From Saturnia japonica (taxonomy: Eukaryota; Arthropoda; Insecta; Lepidoptera; Saturniidae), in contig CM065318.1 in the NCBI GenBank assembly GCA_033032175.1, forward strand, positions 15,004,001 to 15,068,000: a stretch of DNA of 64,000 nucleotides. The letters run 5' to 3'. Of the stretch, positions 27,001 to 42,000 are shown in pieces; position 1 is the first letter of the stretch, and each line of letters opens with the position of its first letter. Both the position numbers and the translations under genes were made by a program. Below the pieces are notes generated by a model. The model did not search any database. It was not told the origin of the DNA and saw only the letters and a list, made by a program, of their open reading frames with translations.

Positions 27001-30000
27001 GGGTAAGCTATTTTAGTGAAATCGGATGTAGCCACCTCTGCACTCTAACCGCGCATTGCGGATTGTTTACATCATCTGGTTAAGAGTCGGTTATTTAATA
27101 ACTTATTTGCGGTTCTTATAATAGAATATACTAGCTGTCCCCGCGACTTCATCCGCATGGTATATGACCGGTATTTCACCGGTATAAGTTTTGAGAATAC
27201 CCAACTAAAATAAGTTTAAATGTTAACCATCCTTTACGAAAAGCTAATTTTATTTAATAACTCTATTTTTATAAGCCGTTAACATCCAGTGAATAATAAT
27301 GCTTTATAGTTTGTCTGTTTTGTGTAATTTAATAAAAATCTTGATAGAGCAAACACCAAACAACGACATCTATCGAAAAAAGTTTCATAGATATTTTTAA
27401 TTATTTTAAAAATTTAAAAATAACGTTAAAATATATATAAAACATTTAAAAATAATAGTAAAAGCCCTGCCTTAAATTGATAATATAAGTGCCTACAGAA
27501 AATATACTTAAGTGTGCCAATAAATATCAAATCAATTTCATGATAATTTAAACAAAGCCGTACAGCGCCATCTGTGAATAATCTGGAAAATAAAAATACG
27601 TTTCCATTTATTGCCTATTTGAAAATTGTCTAAAGATAAACTAATTTAGTATCTTTTCATCTTGTTACACTAAATATTTAAAATATGTTACAAAAGTATA
27701 TATACATACATTCTTTTTTATATGTACATAACCTAAACGCAATTTATAGACCATAAAAATGTCCATATGTACAAAAAAAATACATCCTAAATATACCTTC
27801 AGACTATAAACTACAATCATACCAAATTTCGTTAAATTCGGTCCGGTAGTTTTTGCGTCATTTTCGTTTAAACATACCGACAGACAGACAAAAAATTAAA
27901 AAACTATCGACTGTCCATGATTCTAACCCCCCCCCCCCCCCCCCTATCCTCCCCGCGTTTTTTTTTTAAATATCTTCAATGTACTCTTCTCGCGCGTACG
28001 TCGCGTCCGGATTGAGCGTTTTCCGCATGAGCATCTGAGGATGTATTCACGCAGTATTTATAATGGAGTTGGACAAATCGGTCGAGTTATGTCTGTTATG
28101 CTATGTACTGTCGCTTGAAAAGACGAAAACGAAGGGAGAGTAGAAATTACTTAGTATACCTATTCCAATTATTTACGATAAAATTACAAATAGTATCTTT
28201 GTTTGCAACTATTGTATCCAAATTAAAGACAGCTTGAAAAAGCTACTCAAAAATTTTCCTTTTTTTCTTCCAGTTCAAGTTCTTTACAAGTTCTTCGTTT
28301 TAAAATTGTATGCCCGTATGCAGAGGAGTACATATCCCATATTGCCAGTCGTTTTTTTTTTATTTTATCTATGTATTTTTCATAATAATTTCTGTATCGA
28401 AATTTTGCCGCTTCATTTTTTTTTAAATACGCGCACTCTCTCGAAATTTGCGCGCGAACTAGACGCAACCGAGGAGTCTCTAGTATCTCGGCTCGCAGGA
28501 AACACTCGCGGTATGCGTGCGATTTACGCGCGAATTTTATACTCGCGCGATGCTTGTGGACGCTCTTGTCAAGTATCTCGCCGACGCGCATATAAATTCG
28601 CGCGAGATGATTCATTGCGAAATAGCTCCTTCTGAACAGGGTCCAAAGCAGGTAAATGCACCAAAATTTCAAAACGTCTCAAAAGTTAAAGACTGTATCA
28701 CTCTATAACATATAAAACACCGAAAATAAATTGTATTGTACGTAAAACCTTCTTATTCGCCTTTGTCGAAAAAAATCACGAAATCAGCGTTCTCTTGCAA
28801 ATCGAATTTAGTTTAGAATTAAGTATATAAATTCTCCCAATTTTTCCTGATATTTTTTAATATTTAGTAAGTATATATGTAGTTATTATACATTAATAAT
28901 TGTTTTGACAGCAGTACTAGTAATAACCGTGTCACAGTCACAGTATACATTTATCGACAAATACACGGTTTTTAACACCGAGACAAAAGAGGAGTGATAT
29001 AATTTTAACGTGTGTATTTCTTTATCTGTGTGTCAGTGTATATTGTGTGTGTGTTTGAGGCATCGTAGCTCACAAACGGCTGAACCTATTTTGATCTAGT
29101 TTTTTTTGTTTGAAAGCTGACTTGATCAACAGAACTCTTGGCTATGATTTATGAAAATCTGTTCAGCTGTTTGAAGATTATCAGCTCCTTTACAGTTGAT
29201 AAATCGATGTGAGCATCTTCCACATGTCTGATTTAGTCGAGATTTGGTATTCTGTTACTTCAATGATATTAAAAAAACCTTGACCTGATGCTGAGCGTCA
29301 TCTGGAATCCATAGGATACCTAACTAACTCCTCACCAACTTACAGCAGAGATAACATATTTGGGCTCATTGGAATGGTTTCAATGAATAGGTTACTTGTG
29401 TCGGGAGCTTAATAAATTTTAAATTTACGTTGTTAATAAAAAGTTTAGATTCAAAAATCATACTAAATGAAAATCGAGTCGCTGGTAAAGTATGTTATAG
29501 AAAATGAGCCTATGTAAGATCTCGGTGTAGAAGTAGAATTATGTTAATGCGAACTACGAATGGTGCCGTCTATAACATGATGAGATCCGAACTTATATAA
29601 AACTAAAAGTAAAAACAGATCTTAATGACTACTACGTATATATTCGCAGTATAAAAATGGAGACCAAAAATTATTTACCACGCGGATTTGCTCATATTTC
29701 CGGCCGAGCATTCAGAAAATGAAATATGACTAATTATGTTTTCCGCATATCACTGCAGCTAAATACGGGAACAATGGTCTTTTATCTTTCTGAGTAAAGA
29801 AAGTGATTTATTCTTTCTTCTATTTCGCGCACGGTGTCCCACAAGTCCTTGAGCGCTAAGCTGTACAGGATTCATTAGCTGCAGAGTTTTTGGGACCATT
29901 CTCTATCGGTTCTCTGCCACTTTAAGCTCGATAAGACTAGAGAACCCAATTAAAAAACAAATAACTCATCAACCAAACTGAGCTAAAACAACAAACAAGT

Positions 30001-33000
30001 TGCACAAAATGTTTTAATTTAATCGTATTACACAATTGTATGACTAATTTCGAAACTGAAATACATTGCGCAACGATTTTTGTTTGTCGTAAAGCTTAGT
30101 AAATACCTACTTGCATCTAATAAAAATTTGAATAAACTTTAACCAATCCTACAAATTGTACAACATTACACAATAGTTGCATTGCGTAATTAGATTGTCC
30201 TTTTTTTTTCACAAAACTCTTAATTTTACTTACAATTTTTTTTTCTTTTTTTCCTTATTTTTGGCCACAATCTCAACTGATCTTAAGTGACCATGTGACC
30301 CAAGGTGGTAGCACGCTAATCCCAATGGAAGACTGGTTCTCAAGTGCAGCTGCGGGAAAACACTAATTGGTGCTTGGCGACAGATTTTCAACTTGAGGAT
30401 GTTAAGTTATTTAGGCGGGTATTAGAAAAAGACCTACCACCATGGTATGGTTTCATCACGATGTTATCCTTCACCGAAAGCTCAGGCTAACTGCAGGGAT
30501 TGGAATTGACGTCGATCGACGCGGAGTCTAGTCTCTAAAATAAAAGGCAGCAGGTAACAAAGTAAAGTTTTTCGTAGGTTGTCTTGATCAGCAATGTGGT
30601 AATCTTTATTGTTATTCTTAAACTTCTGTTACTTTACCGTATCTACCTATATTATGTAATCTTGGAGGAATTTACGTGATGTAGTTTGGTTATTGTGCAC
30701 TATTAATGTTGATTATAAATAATTATTTGGAATGTATATTTCAAGATGCCAAAACAAAACACCTGGATTGTTTTAAAAAGGGAGCCGATGTCGTATTATA
30801 GCTATGTTCGAATATTACACGAACATATATCAAAATATTTTATTCACGTAACGAGACGGCAGAAATGTCGATGAACATAGTTTGCTTTTAGATAAAAAGA
30901 AGAAAAAAGTATAGACAAACATGGTTACATCATGTAATTTGGCGGAGTTTAATAACTAATAAAAACAGGATATAAAATATTAAGCCGGCTATATCAATCG
31001 ATCAACATATGAATACTCATTACAAGATATCGGATAGGTTCGAAATATTGATGTTAGATAACAATAAACCATTGAGGTTAATTTTAGATCTGGACTTAAA
31101 ATAGATTGCGGCTATACGTAAATTCTATGCTATATTTTTTGCCATGATATTTCCTGTTCCATAAAAGGAGGGCAATTTTTCCCTCGTTTGTGACGAAGCC
31201 CGTGAATTAAGACAAATAAGAGGTTTAAAATTAATTTTGACTTACGACATCTTTAATACGAAATATCTTGTTTTTGATAAATTTGTGCCCAGTTATAATA
31301 TTACTATGCATTAATTGTATAATACATATTTAGCATTTTTTGATAATCCAAAAATAATTAAGTACGTTATTCAAATTTTGTATAAAATTCGATTATTGTG
31401 AAGGAAATTGCACACCATTTTGAAAAAGTTGCTAACATCTTTTTACAATCCTGACAACCCCATTATCTGATTATCTTCAAGGAATATTACAGCCATCTTC
31501 GGGTGTGGAGTCTTTGGTTTCATGAATTTCTTTTTCATATGAAATTACTTCAGGCTGTAGACAATTGATGTGGATGTGGAATAGTATAAATCGTAGGATT
31601 TTGGCGAGTGAAGGAAATATAGGGAAGTAGTGGAATTTTTTTTTTCTTTTTCGTCTTCATCTTAACTTGGCAATTAGGCATCTTTATTGAAGACCATTAC
31701 TGCCATTCTCGAGTGACAGTGACTTGCAAATGAGGGCTCCCTTGTTAGAACTTTTTAAAGAGTTTTTCTGACATCTCAGAATTCATAGTCGACATTAATA
31801 TTTCCAATCCATTTCACTTGATCAGAGTAACTGAGCTCTATTATGAAAAATACCACGTTTTATAAACTACACATACTTATAAATAAAAAACAAAAAACCT
31901 CTACATGAATGTCTAAGACCACTCGGATCACTTTTTTCATGAGTGTACCCAAGGCTTTAAGCTAGCTACTCTTCACTCCAAAGATTTTTATGATATGAAT
32001 ACAACAAGACATTTTTTTCTTTTCTTATGCAAGCCGTGGTATTGATTATTTTTTTACCCGACTGCCCCACGCAAAAGAACCCTGATGTATTTATTTACCT
32101 GACTGCGCGAAGCAAAGGAGGGTAATATGTTTTTCAGCCTATGTGTGTATATTTGTTATTTTATAGCGCTCTAGAGACCAAACGTGTGGGCCGATTTTGA
32201 TAATTCTTACGTCAATCGTATAGTTTTAATCTAGCGAGTGTCACTAAAGACACTAAAATTTATAAAATAAAAATAAACAATTATGAAATTAAAAATCCTG
32301 CCTGCCGTACCAAAAAACCAGTTCTATTAGTTAATCTGCATATTATAATATTCGAAAGGTCACTAATTTACTCGCCGACTACACAAATAAATAAAATTGT
32401 CATTGCAGTCGGAGAACCTCTTAGAGTAAAAAGTGTTCCACATAACGGTCCTCCGACTTGTTTTTTTACATTTTACCTCGTTTTTTGGCAGGGCGTCGGG
32501 TTATTTTATTTTTTATTAACATGTATATAATGGTAACAAATGTTCCCATATGACAGTTCATATTAATATCTGTTTATTCCATATTTGTATGATACAGTAC
32601 AAGTCAACATAGCCTAGTCATATTTTAATAAAGTGATAGCTACCTTCCCAAAAAATGTTGTAGAATCTTTGGAGGAAGTCGAAATAATTCAATTACTTAT
32701 TAATTAATTAGTCACTTCAATTAATAAGTTAATGTTTTTATTTATTTGACCTCACATTTCACAATCTTAACTTAATCTAATACTTATAAATTCAAACGTT
32801 TTTACAATATAAATCAACAGTCAATTTATCATCGTTAAGAAATAAAATAAGATATATTAATTTTATAAATGTATAATTCTTTACAACTACTAGCTGTGCC
32901 CCACGGTTTCACCCGTGTCAAATGTTTGGATAGAATTTGCGTAAAATCAGAAATTCACTGTTATGTTATAGTGAGTGTCTACATCGCGAAAGGTAACTAT

Positions 33001-36000
33001 GCTACACTTCTAGTCAATCGGACCTTTAACTTAAAAACTAAATTTTAAACTTTATTAAGTTTTATAATAACAATATGAATTATATTGCCACGATCCTAGT
33101 CAATGATACTGCAAAAAAGTCAAAATCAATTTTCATGACATTTCATATTCTTTTTCACTCGCGCTGAAAAGATATAACAAAATTCATGTTCATGTTGAAT
33201 TGAGTTCCTACAGACCTATAGTTTCGAAGATCTTGTGATGAGTGAGTGGTAATTCGCTTATATATATATACAGCATATAAAAGTGCTTTGCCCGCGGCTT
33301 CGCTCGCGTAAGAGTTAAGTTATGCCTCATTATTAACTAAGCTGCGAAAAACAATTTTCCTAGATCTATCTATCTTCAAAAATGCCAGATTTTCATACAA
33401 ACTTTCATCCCCTTTTTAACCATCTTAAGGGTTGTTTTTCCAAAAGTTCTTCCTTAGTGCTTACCAAGGGTGTAAAAGAAATCCAACTGCAAATTTTTAT
33501 AGTCGTAGCCCCAGAAGTTTGAACTGTGCGTTGATAAGTATGTCAGTCATTATAAAGAGAAAGAGTTTGTATGTTTTTAGGAAGTAATCTCCAGAACTAT
33601 TATGCCTATTGGTTCGATTCTAAAAAAAGTATCTGGGGGTAGGGGCAGTTTCAGAAGGCGCCGAAATCATAATAGAATATGGTTGGAAAAAAAACCTATT
33701 TAATTCGCAAAGCGCCTCGCTTATTTTTTTTGAAATGACTATACTGTTCACCTTAGGGGCCCTCGAGCCTCTGACGGCTTTTATAGTTTCACCGGACATG
33801 GGGGCGAGCCAGGCACTCAGCCGCGAAAGTTTTGGACAACTCGCGCACAAGGGTGCCAAAGTGGCCGGACCTCGGCTTGGGCGGTCGTCGCGATTGCAAA
33901 TAAGTCGCGATCTGACTAATTCCCTATTCGTAAATTCGAGCTAACTAATATATACTCATACGCATGTTCCTTTCCTCCTGGGAGGAAGGAAGGAAACATG
34001 CCTATGTGTATTTAGTGATCGGAACCAAAGCGCCTAGCATCCAGTGTCTATCAAATATCCATTTGATTTTAAAACGCACAGTTTGTTTCAACTTGGGCTT
34101 GCAATCGAATAATCGATTTATTCGATTAATAAACTTTTGATGTGCACAAAATATCATAACTCGAAAGGCCACTGCTTCGCGTTGAAGTTGTACTTTTTTA
34201 ATTGCATTGCATGTGGTTATTTAATAACTTTTGTATTCAAAAGGACTGTTATACTCCAATCACTGATCGTCAAATCTACTTTATCGTGTCTTGTGAGTAT
34301 TTTCAAAATGAAAAATTATTGTATTAAATATGTAAGTTCTTTGAATAATGTTATAATTAGAATCGATAATTGTTCAGGATTGAAATTGAATATTCGAAAC
34401 TTAAAACGAATCGTTCCTAGAGAATTTACGATCTCTTCAATTCTAATTTCGAACTGAATAATAATATTCGATTCCAGCGCAATTAGAACACCTCTAAACA
34501 TTTTTTTACCTTTGATTCCTTGCGAAAACTATTTTCAAAAGTGGATTTACGGTGGAATTTAGTAACTTCCGTGGACTCTACTGTAATTTTAATGATATTT
34601 ACTGAGATCTTGAGACGGTTCAACCGGTAATACTCTCTTTAACGGAGACTCAAATTCGCCGTTCTGCTGATACATCTTATTCACACTACCGGCCCCGGCT
34701 ACCTGCTTGAAGAAAACTTTCAAGAAAAAGCCGGAGTGTGTATGTATGGAGATATCGCCATTTGCATTGTACGGAGGAGCCTTTCTTCTCGGTCTTTTAG
34801 ATACACGTGGACCTACTCAAAGCCGTATGTACTTGTGGCTCACCAATCTCATAACAGGGATAAAGAGGAAAGCCGGCTGTGCGGTTACACCAGCAGGACA
34901 GTTTTCTACCAATATTAACAGGCCTATACCGGCTATCCTATTTCTATGATGTCGTGCGTCGGGTTTGAGAGAGGTTAATGTGTATTTCCAATTCCGATTT
35001 CCAAGAAGGGGACGGGTCGAAACCTAACATAATTATTTGTCGTAGCAAAAGGATCAAAACATGTTTGTAACGTGTCTGCGCTCGCAGGCAGTCTAAAACA
35101 AATGTTTTAAATCTACAGCGACCTACGACGTCCCGTTCGCGCTCGCGTTATATAAACTGAGAATTGGCACGATACCACACTCTTCGCGGCTGAGTGCCCT
35201 ATGCGCTCGTCCCTAAGTCCGGTGAAACTGTAAAAGCCATCAGCGGCTCAGTTTTTGGATAGGGCCCCTAAGGCTAACAGTATAGCAAATCATTAAAAAA
35301 ATAAAAAATGACACGACACTTTACTGTAGTACGTCGCGCGTCGTACAGTGCGGATGCGCTGTATGTTCGTATTATTGGGATCAGTTTATCAAAATACACC
35401 TGTCGCAATGGCGCCGTAAGCCGCCCTGGTTCATGGGCCGCCCAGGTTGAAGTTCCATCCTAGTTCAAGTGCCGTCCTAATTTATGTGCCGCTGTAGATC
35501 AGGGACCGCCCTGGTTCATCCGCCACCCTAGTACAAAAGACCGCGCTAAATGTTGTATCATGGTATCGAAATACGCCCATATTTTATACCTGTGTGTATA
35601 CCTCTGTTTACCTGCTATGGTACCCGCTCTAACATATACCACCCAATTACCGTACCTTTAGAATGGAGCAAATCATAAACACTCAGCTTCTACACTACTT
35701 AGAGAATCACTCTTTGATTAATGCTTGTAAATATGTCTCTCGTAGAGTCGACAGAAGGATGATGTTCTACCGTACGTGTTGTACCGCTGGGGGGAGGCGA
35801 TTGATAAGCATGGCGAGGCCTCGACGATTAGTCCCGACATAGCCAAAGCTTTTGATAGGGTCTGACATCGTGGACTTCTCTCCAAACTTCCGATGTACGG
35901 ACTTTCCGTAAACTTGTACACAATGTTCTCTGTACATGGACCTTTGGTTTCCTACATAAGTGCAGAATTTGAAGTCTTGTTGATGGATGTTATTCACAGA

Positions 36001-39000
36001 TCTTGTCAATAAATGGTGGAGTTCCTCAAGGCTCTGTACTCATTGCTATGCAGATGAAAGCACTCTTCATGGGTAGCATTACAGTAAGCTCGCTTGTGGT
36101 CGAGGAGAAACAAAAAAGAGACCGGAGACAATTAGCTAACCAATTCTTGTATTGCATATCTACTCATCTACAAAGGGAAGCAAGTAACTCGGTTGAGTTC
36201 AATACCAAGACAGCTTTGGTGTGCGCGTTTTCTTCTAAAGAAACCTAGTTTACTCCCCTCCCCACTCTTCAAAACATCTTGTTAGCAATATGTTGACATT
36301 CTCTATATTCTGGGTATGGATATTCGCAACGACCTTGACTCCGGCGTTTACATCGAGAGTGGCATCTCCGCCACATCTCGGAAACTCGGAATCTTGAACA
36401 GGCTGCGACAGTCTTTATAAGGCACAAGTTCGATTTAGTATGAACTACTCACACTTTTCTCAAAAGAGGGATCCGTAAAATATTTCCTCGATGACCTGGG
36501 CAGACTGTAGAGACGAGCTATCCGCATTGTAAATGATACAAACCTTACTAAGTTCATCGAGCTGCTTCAGCTATGCAGGGACGTGGGCTCACTTAGCGTG
36601 TTCTACCGTCTGTATCGTGGCGAGTGTTCTGAAGAGCTGTACTACTTAATTCCGTCCTATTCCTTTCATGACGGAGCCACACGCGCTGGTTTCCGGATCC
36701 ACAGCTTTACGGTAACCTCCATCTCGCCATAAACAAAAAACTTCTCTACAGCGACGACTGGCGATGGGTTGTAGATCCCTCGGTTGTGGCCTATGTTGTT
36801 GGATTGTACTGCGCTTACCACCAGGAACAGTGCCGTTACTTTTAAGTGGTACAATTACTGAAGGTAAACACTATACAAAAATCGTAATAAGAAAGAGTGA
36901 AAAATTAAAGAAGGACACGATTTTTCGGAGACCGGTGTACCTTTTCCTTTGTTACCTTCATTTAAAGCAATCTTATTTCCATTTGATCCTTCATTTTTAA
37001 TATATATTATTGTATTTGTTTTTTTTTTCAGACACAAGCAAGTAAGGACATGACTATTAAAACAGATATTTCTTATATAATATTCGAATAATGCTCGAAA
37101 AAAAAACGAATATTCCCTTAAGAAAATTTTCGATTTATTTATTTATTTATTTATTAGGGCTCAACAACAGAAACCAAACTAAAACACAAAATACACATTA
37201 ACAATAGTAACTTATAGAACTAAATTGCTTTCCTATTATAGTTGGCACAACATTAATTTTACAAACATAAAAATAAGAAATTAAAAAAAAAACTATAAAG
37301 GTTCATTATTTATAGAAAAACTACATAAAGTTTGTGCAATGCAAGTATGTGCAAGCCCTATTTTTATCCACACCCTAAGACTTTAATCAGACACTATTAA
37401 AAAAACATAGATTTTTCTTCCTAAAAATGAAGAAGTTAAAAGAGAACAAACCTATTAAAGGGTTCTTATTGTCCCGAACACAAAAATACCACCCATTATT
37501 ATATTTGTGCGTTTTTTAAATAATTTATACAAACGCTGGAGAAAACGGGCGCCACTATCAAGTTTTTGCTCCGGTTCGAAAAAATCATAGATTCGATGCT
37601 GCTGAGTGATATATATAGGCTTTTTTATTTATTTTAATACAACAGAAGTCGCAGACAGTTGCTAGTAAATAATAATTTAAAAAAGTAAATAATACTATCA
37701 CAGTGAAATTTTTAAAACGAACCGTCTTTAATTTGCATTCCAGGCCAGCATGACAGCGGCAACAGTCAATGGATTTCGATCTCTCGGTGGTCACCGTTGT
37801 GTTTGGATTGTACTGTGCTTACCATCAGGGACGTACAGTCAACTTGCAGACCTATTATATAAAAAAAACATTACTTGTAGTACGCTGTGTTACAGTGTAC
37901 GGAGATATAAATTGTCCATTATGAAAACAATTTTCAACCGCTCGCAAGTTCGAGAATACTTAATATTCCCTTAGCAAAAGAAAAGCAGCAACATCTATCC
38001 GATTCACAATAAATTAATTGACGTTATAGAGATAAATATTTTATGTGCATAATTTTAGATTAAACATTAAAGTTCGGGGTATTTGCCCGGCAGTTTGTTG
38101 ACATTATTAAAAACAGATTTCTTTGTTTTTCCTATAAATAATAAACTTTAGGGTCGAGCGGGCAGACGGTCGTACTTAGTCAGGTACCTATAATAGTCAC
38201 CACTCTGATAACGACAAATCGTCTGGTTCATTTGTAATTCTTTATCAAAGGTAATTAATTGGCTGCCGATTGCATTTAACAACAACGAGTTCACAACGAA
38301 GGTCCTAGACTAAAAACCTTTTGTTACTTAAATATTTTGTTTTGGAATCCCCCAAAACAGAATACCGAATACCTGTTAAATATTTTTAAACTTTACTAAT
38401 ACTAGTTTGTATTAGTGACTTTGCTCGCGGATAATTACTGTATAAATATCACTTTAAACATTCTTTGTTATATTTATTTTACATATTGTTAATTTATTTA
38501 TAACCAGGCATGGATATTATGGCTATTTTAATTGAATTGTATAGAAGTGAAATAAAAAAATTTCAACACTGTTATTTCATAGGTGATAAATGAAAAACTG
38601 CTATATTGTAAGATTAATGTTTAAAGCACGGCTGCATTCTTCGAAGCGTTACCGCAAATAACATGTTCAGAGATGATAGAAGTATCGGTATCCTGATTCA
38701 CATACCAGGTTTCAGGGCCTTGTACCATGTACGGCATGTACCAGGTAAAAGTTATGCTGGATCGCAATAATACCAACTTTCAATATAGATCAAGACCCGG
38801 GCGTTTGTTCACCGACAAGTTAAAAGATCGTATAGAGTGGAAGACGGGAAAAAAGTAGTTGGCCGTCACGGGAAACCCGGCAGATGTGAAAAATCTTAGT
38901 ATTCACTCCACTTTCATTTTCTAATAAATAAAAAATACGGAGTAAAATAATAAAAAAGAGTAGAGCTTTGTTAATAAAATCAATATATTTTTCTTATTAC

Positions 39001-42000
39001 ACTAATTTTCATAATTATTACAGAATATATATGTCAAGTATACAGACTATATTTATACTATAGTCGGATAGATATATTAAACAGCTCATAAAGCCTTTCC
39101 AGACTCGCGCCGAGAAGTCGCGGCGAGAGAATTCACGCCGTGAACTCAGCGCGACGCGAACTACTTCCCTCACTCGCATTGGTACCAAATGGACGTCCCT
39201 TTAGCTACTCCGTCTTTGAATCCATGTGCACAGGCATTTTATACTCATTTGTATAATAAGGTTACAAAACAAACAAACAAAACGCAGATGGTGGATGACG
39301 AGTATACATCGCAACAGAGTGAGTTAATTATGCTTTAGACGGTTTTATTTTAACATAATACACCTATCTAAAGTACCGTTCAATCTGGCAATATTATCAT
39401 CACAAATGTTGCATAATTTAAACATTTAATAGAATGAATACAATATATTGTTAGTTGTTTAGCATATTCAATTTATAACGATTCGAACTGCGACGCCGTG
39501 AATGTGGATACGCGTTCGAGCTGTTCGCGTGGCGCAGCTGCAAACCCTTTGACGCGGACACAAATAACGGAACTGAAACCGGGGCGCGAATAGGCGTGAA
39601 CTCCGTGAACAAGCGTGAAATCCATCCACACTGCGTTCACGTCCTTTCACAGGTGTTCATGGCGTGAGTCTGGAGCAGCCAATACAGGGAAGCAACGGTG
39701 TGTCTAGTATGCGCACGCATAAACGCAAGAGAGTCGAGAGCGGCAAAGTAGAGGAGACATGACGGCATGAGAGAGCGTCATGCCGTTTGCCGTCAAGGCA
39801 TAGGGTCCGATGTTACTGCTAAGGTGCGTCAATTAATAGATGTTTCACATCAACAAGATCCCTGGCGTTTGCTTGAGAGTGTACCAACTTTTACTAACAT
39901 GTGTACCATTTTTTACCATCTCTCTACTTTTCTTTAGCTTCTTAGTCTATACAAATACAAATACACAAGAACTCTCGCCCAAGTGACCTTTTTTAAGCTT
40001 CTCGGCCTAATATATAACAGATGTATAACTTGTACGAATTAAAACTAACATGCATTTTTAGATTCATAATATCTCAATCTAACAGTCATACAAATTCATA
40101 ATTACATATTATGATAAATCACTTTTTATACTATATGAAAAATAGCAGTGTGACAAATTGTTTTTCATTTCACATTAAAAATAGACAAATTATTTCGCGG
40201 CCTTTTTGAATTCATTGAGCGGATTTTACCCAACAATGAGACATTTATGAGCTGGTATAATTATGATAATATAATAATATTACATGCAATAATTGTTAAT
40301 ATTAAATATTATATGTAATATTACATGCAATAATTGTTAATATTAAATATTATATGTAATATTACATGCTTATATTATATTGCTAACATTAGGTACGCTT
40401 TCATTTATTTTTTGTTTTATATTGGTACGACAAAGTGACTGCATTGTGCGACGACCACCGAAAGATCGGCAGTCTATCGCCGTCGTCGATGTCAAGCTAA
40501 TTTGCAAGACTCTCGGCAGTTGGATTTACATTGACTGATCCCGAAACGCAATAAACCAAAAAAGAGTCATTGTGGAGGGTTTATCACTATATGTATGATA
40601 GTCGGGCAAAACAATACTACCAACACGATATCGCCATTTCCTCGTCCATTACTCAGCAGAGTGCACCACGTGTAGGTGAGGTTGACTTGAGTGTCTCAGT
40701 TCTAAAAATATAATTCGATACCGCTTTACAACCCAAATTTCACTTATTATCTATACAATATGTATTTAAAACTCTGTCGAATCCGAAAAGGGCACATAGG
40801 TACCCCAATGACATTACCAAAAAAAAAAAAAAAAAAAATTATTTATTTTTAAAATAAAAATGTTATTGCGATTTAAAATTAACATATTTAGTTTTCGTTT
40901 CCCTAAAATTTAGCAACTTTTTAAAACGTGATAACACCGTCGCCAGCTCATGCGCGGCGCGGCGGCGCAGCGCGGCGGTACGTTTGATCATATGGCGGTA
41001 CCCTGCGCTGCGCCGCCTGTATTGCCATGTAAGTTTCCTCATTTAACTTTTTTTTTTACATTTTATTAGGGGTAATTTTTTACTTATAATCTGAGATAGA
41101 TAACATAAATAGAATATAATCTCGATACCTAATAATACCTCCACGGATCCGACGGGGTTTTCAATACATATTGTATTTATGTCCCAAGATAAATAAAAAA
41201 ATTGCAAATTATCTGTCGAAAATCTTTCAATCGTCGGTGGTAGGTGCTAGGTTTTAGAGCTAGAAGTAATATAATTTTTTTTTTTACTAATAATGACATT
41301 AATTCAATGCGATTTTGTAAATAAGCTTCATTAGCTTAGTGATCGCAAGCGCGACTGCTCGAGGTCCTGAGCTCGATTCCCAGGTCGAGCAAAGTGTTAT
41401 TGGGGTTTTTAATGAAATTCTCAGTAGCAGCTTCGAAGTTTGGCTTTGTGGCCATTAATAGCAATAGGCTCGCCACCTATTACATGAGACCTAATTAAAA
41501 TAACGTACCCGGCGAACTGTGAGTGTACATTACACCTCTGCCTATCTCTTCGGGGATACAGGCATGATGGTATGTTATGTTTGTGTTATGTCGTAAAGAA
41601 GTTAATTTAAATAAAGGAAAAAATAATGCGAGGAATGCCGGAACCGATAAAACTATTATGTAATTAATAGCGCAGATTCGAGTTCACTGGGTTACGGATT
41701 CTTTATCATCGTTCTTTCACCTCTTTGCCCAGTTTCATCGAATTTTTTTAAAGTATGTTTTGATTGCATATTATTTGTTTCCAATAAATGATTTCATATG
41801 TTTGTTATGTGAATTTGATTTAAATATCTACTATATACACTAGATGCGTCTCGCAGTTTCGCCCGTTTTAAATTTGGATTATAGTTAGGCTTACCATAAT
41901 AATAAACCTCCAAACCGGTACGGGAGATTTTTCTACGGTTAGTAAAACTTATATTTAGTTGGGGCGGAGGGATAAGGAGAGGGCGTAATGGCCCCTATGA

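Noticed and set aside
28234..28635. 133-codon plus-strand ORF
   Set aside because: Antisense to the MADF-like fragment and CpG block; starts in low-complexity T-rich DNA and has no recognisable domain.
34137..34457. 106-codon plus-strand ORF
   Set aside because: AT-rich chance ORF with no motif, splice support or codon-usage signal.
34707..34949. 80-codon plus-strand ORF with a moderately protein-like sequence
   Set aside because: No family recognised, no splice or promoter context, inside intron 1; cannot be supported.
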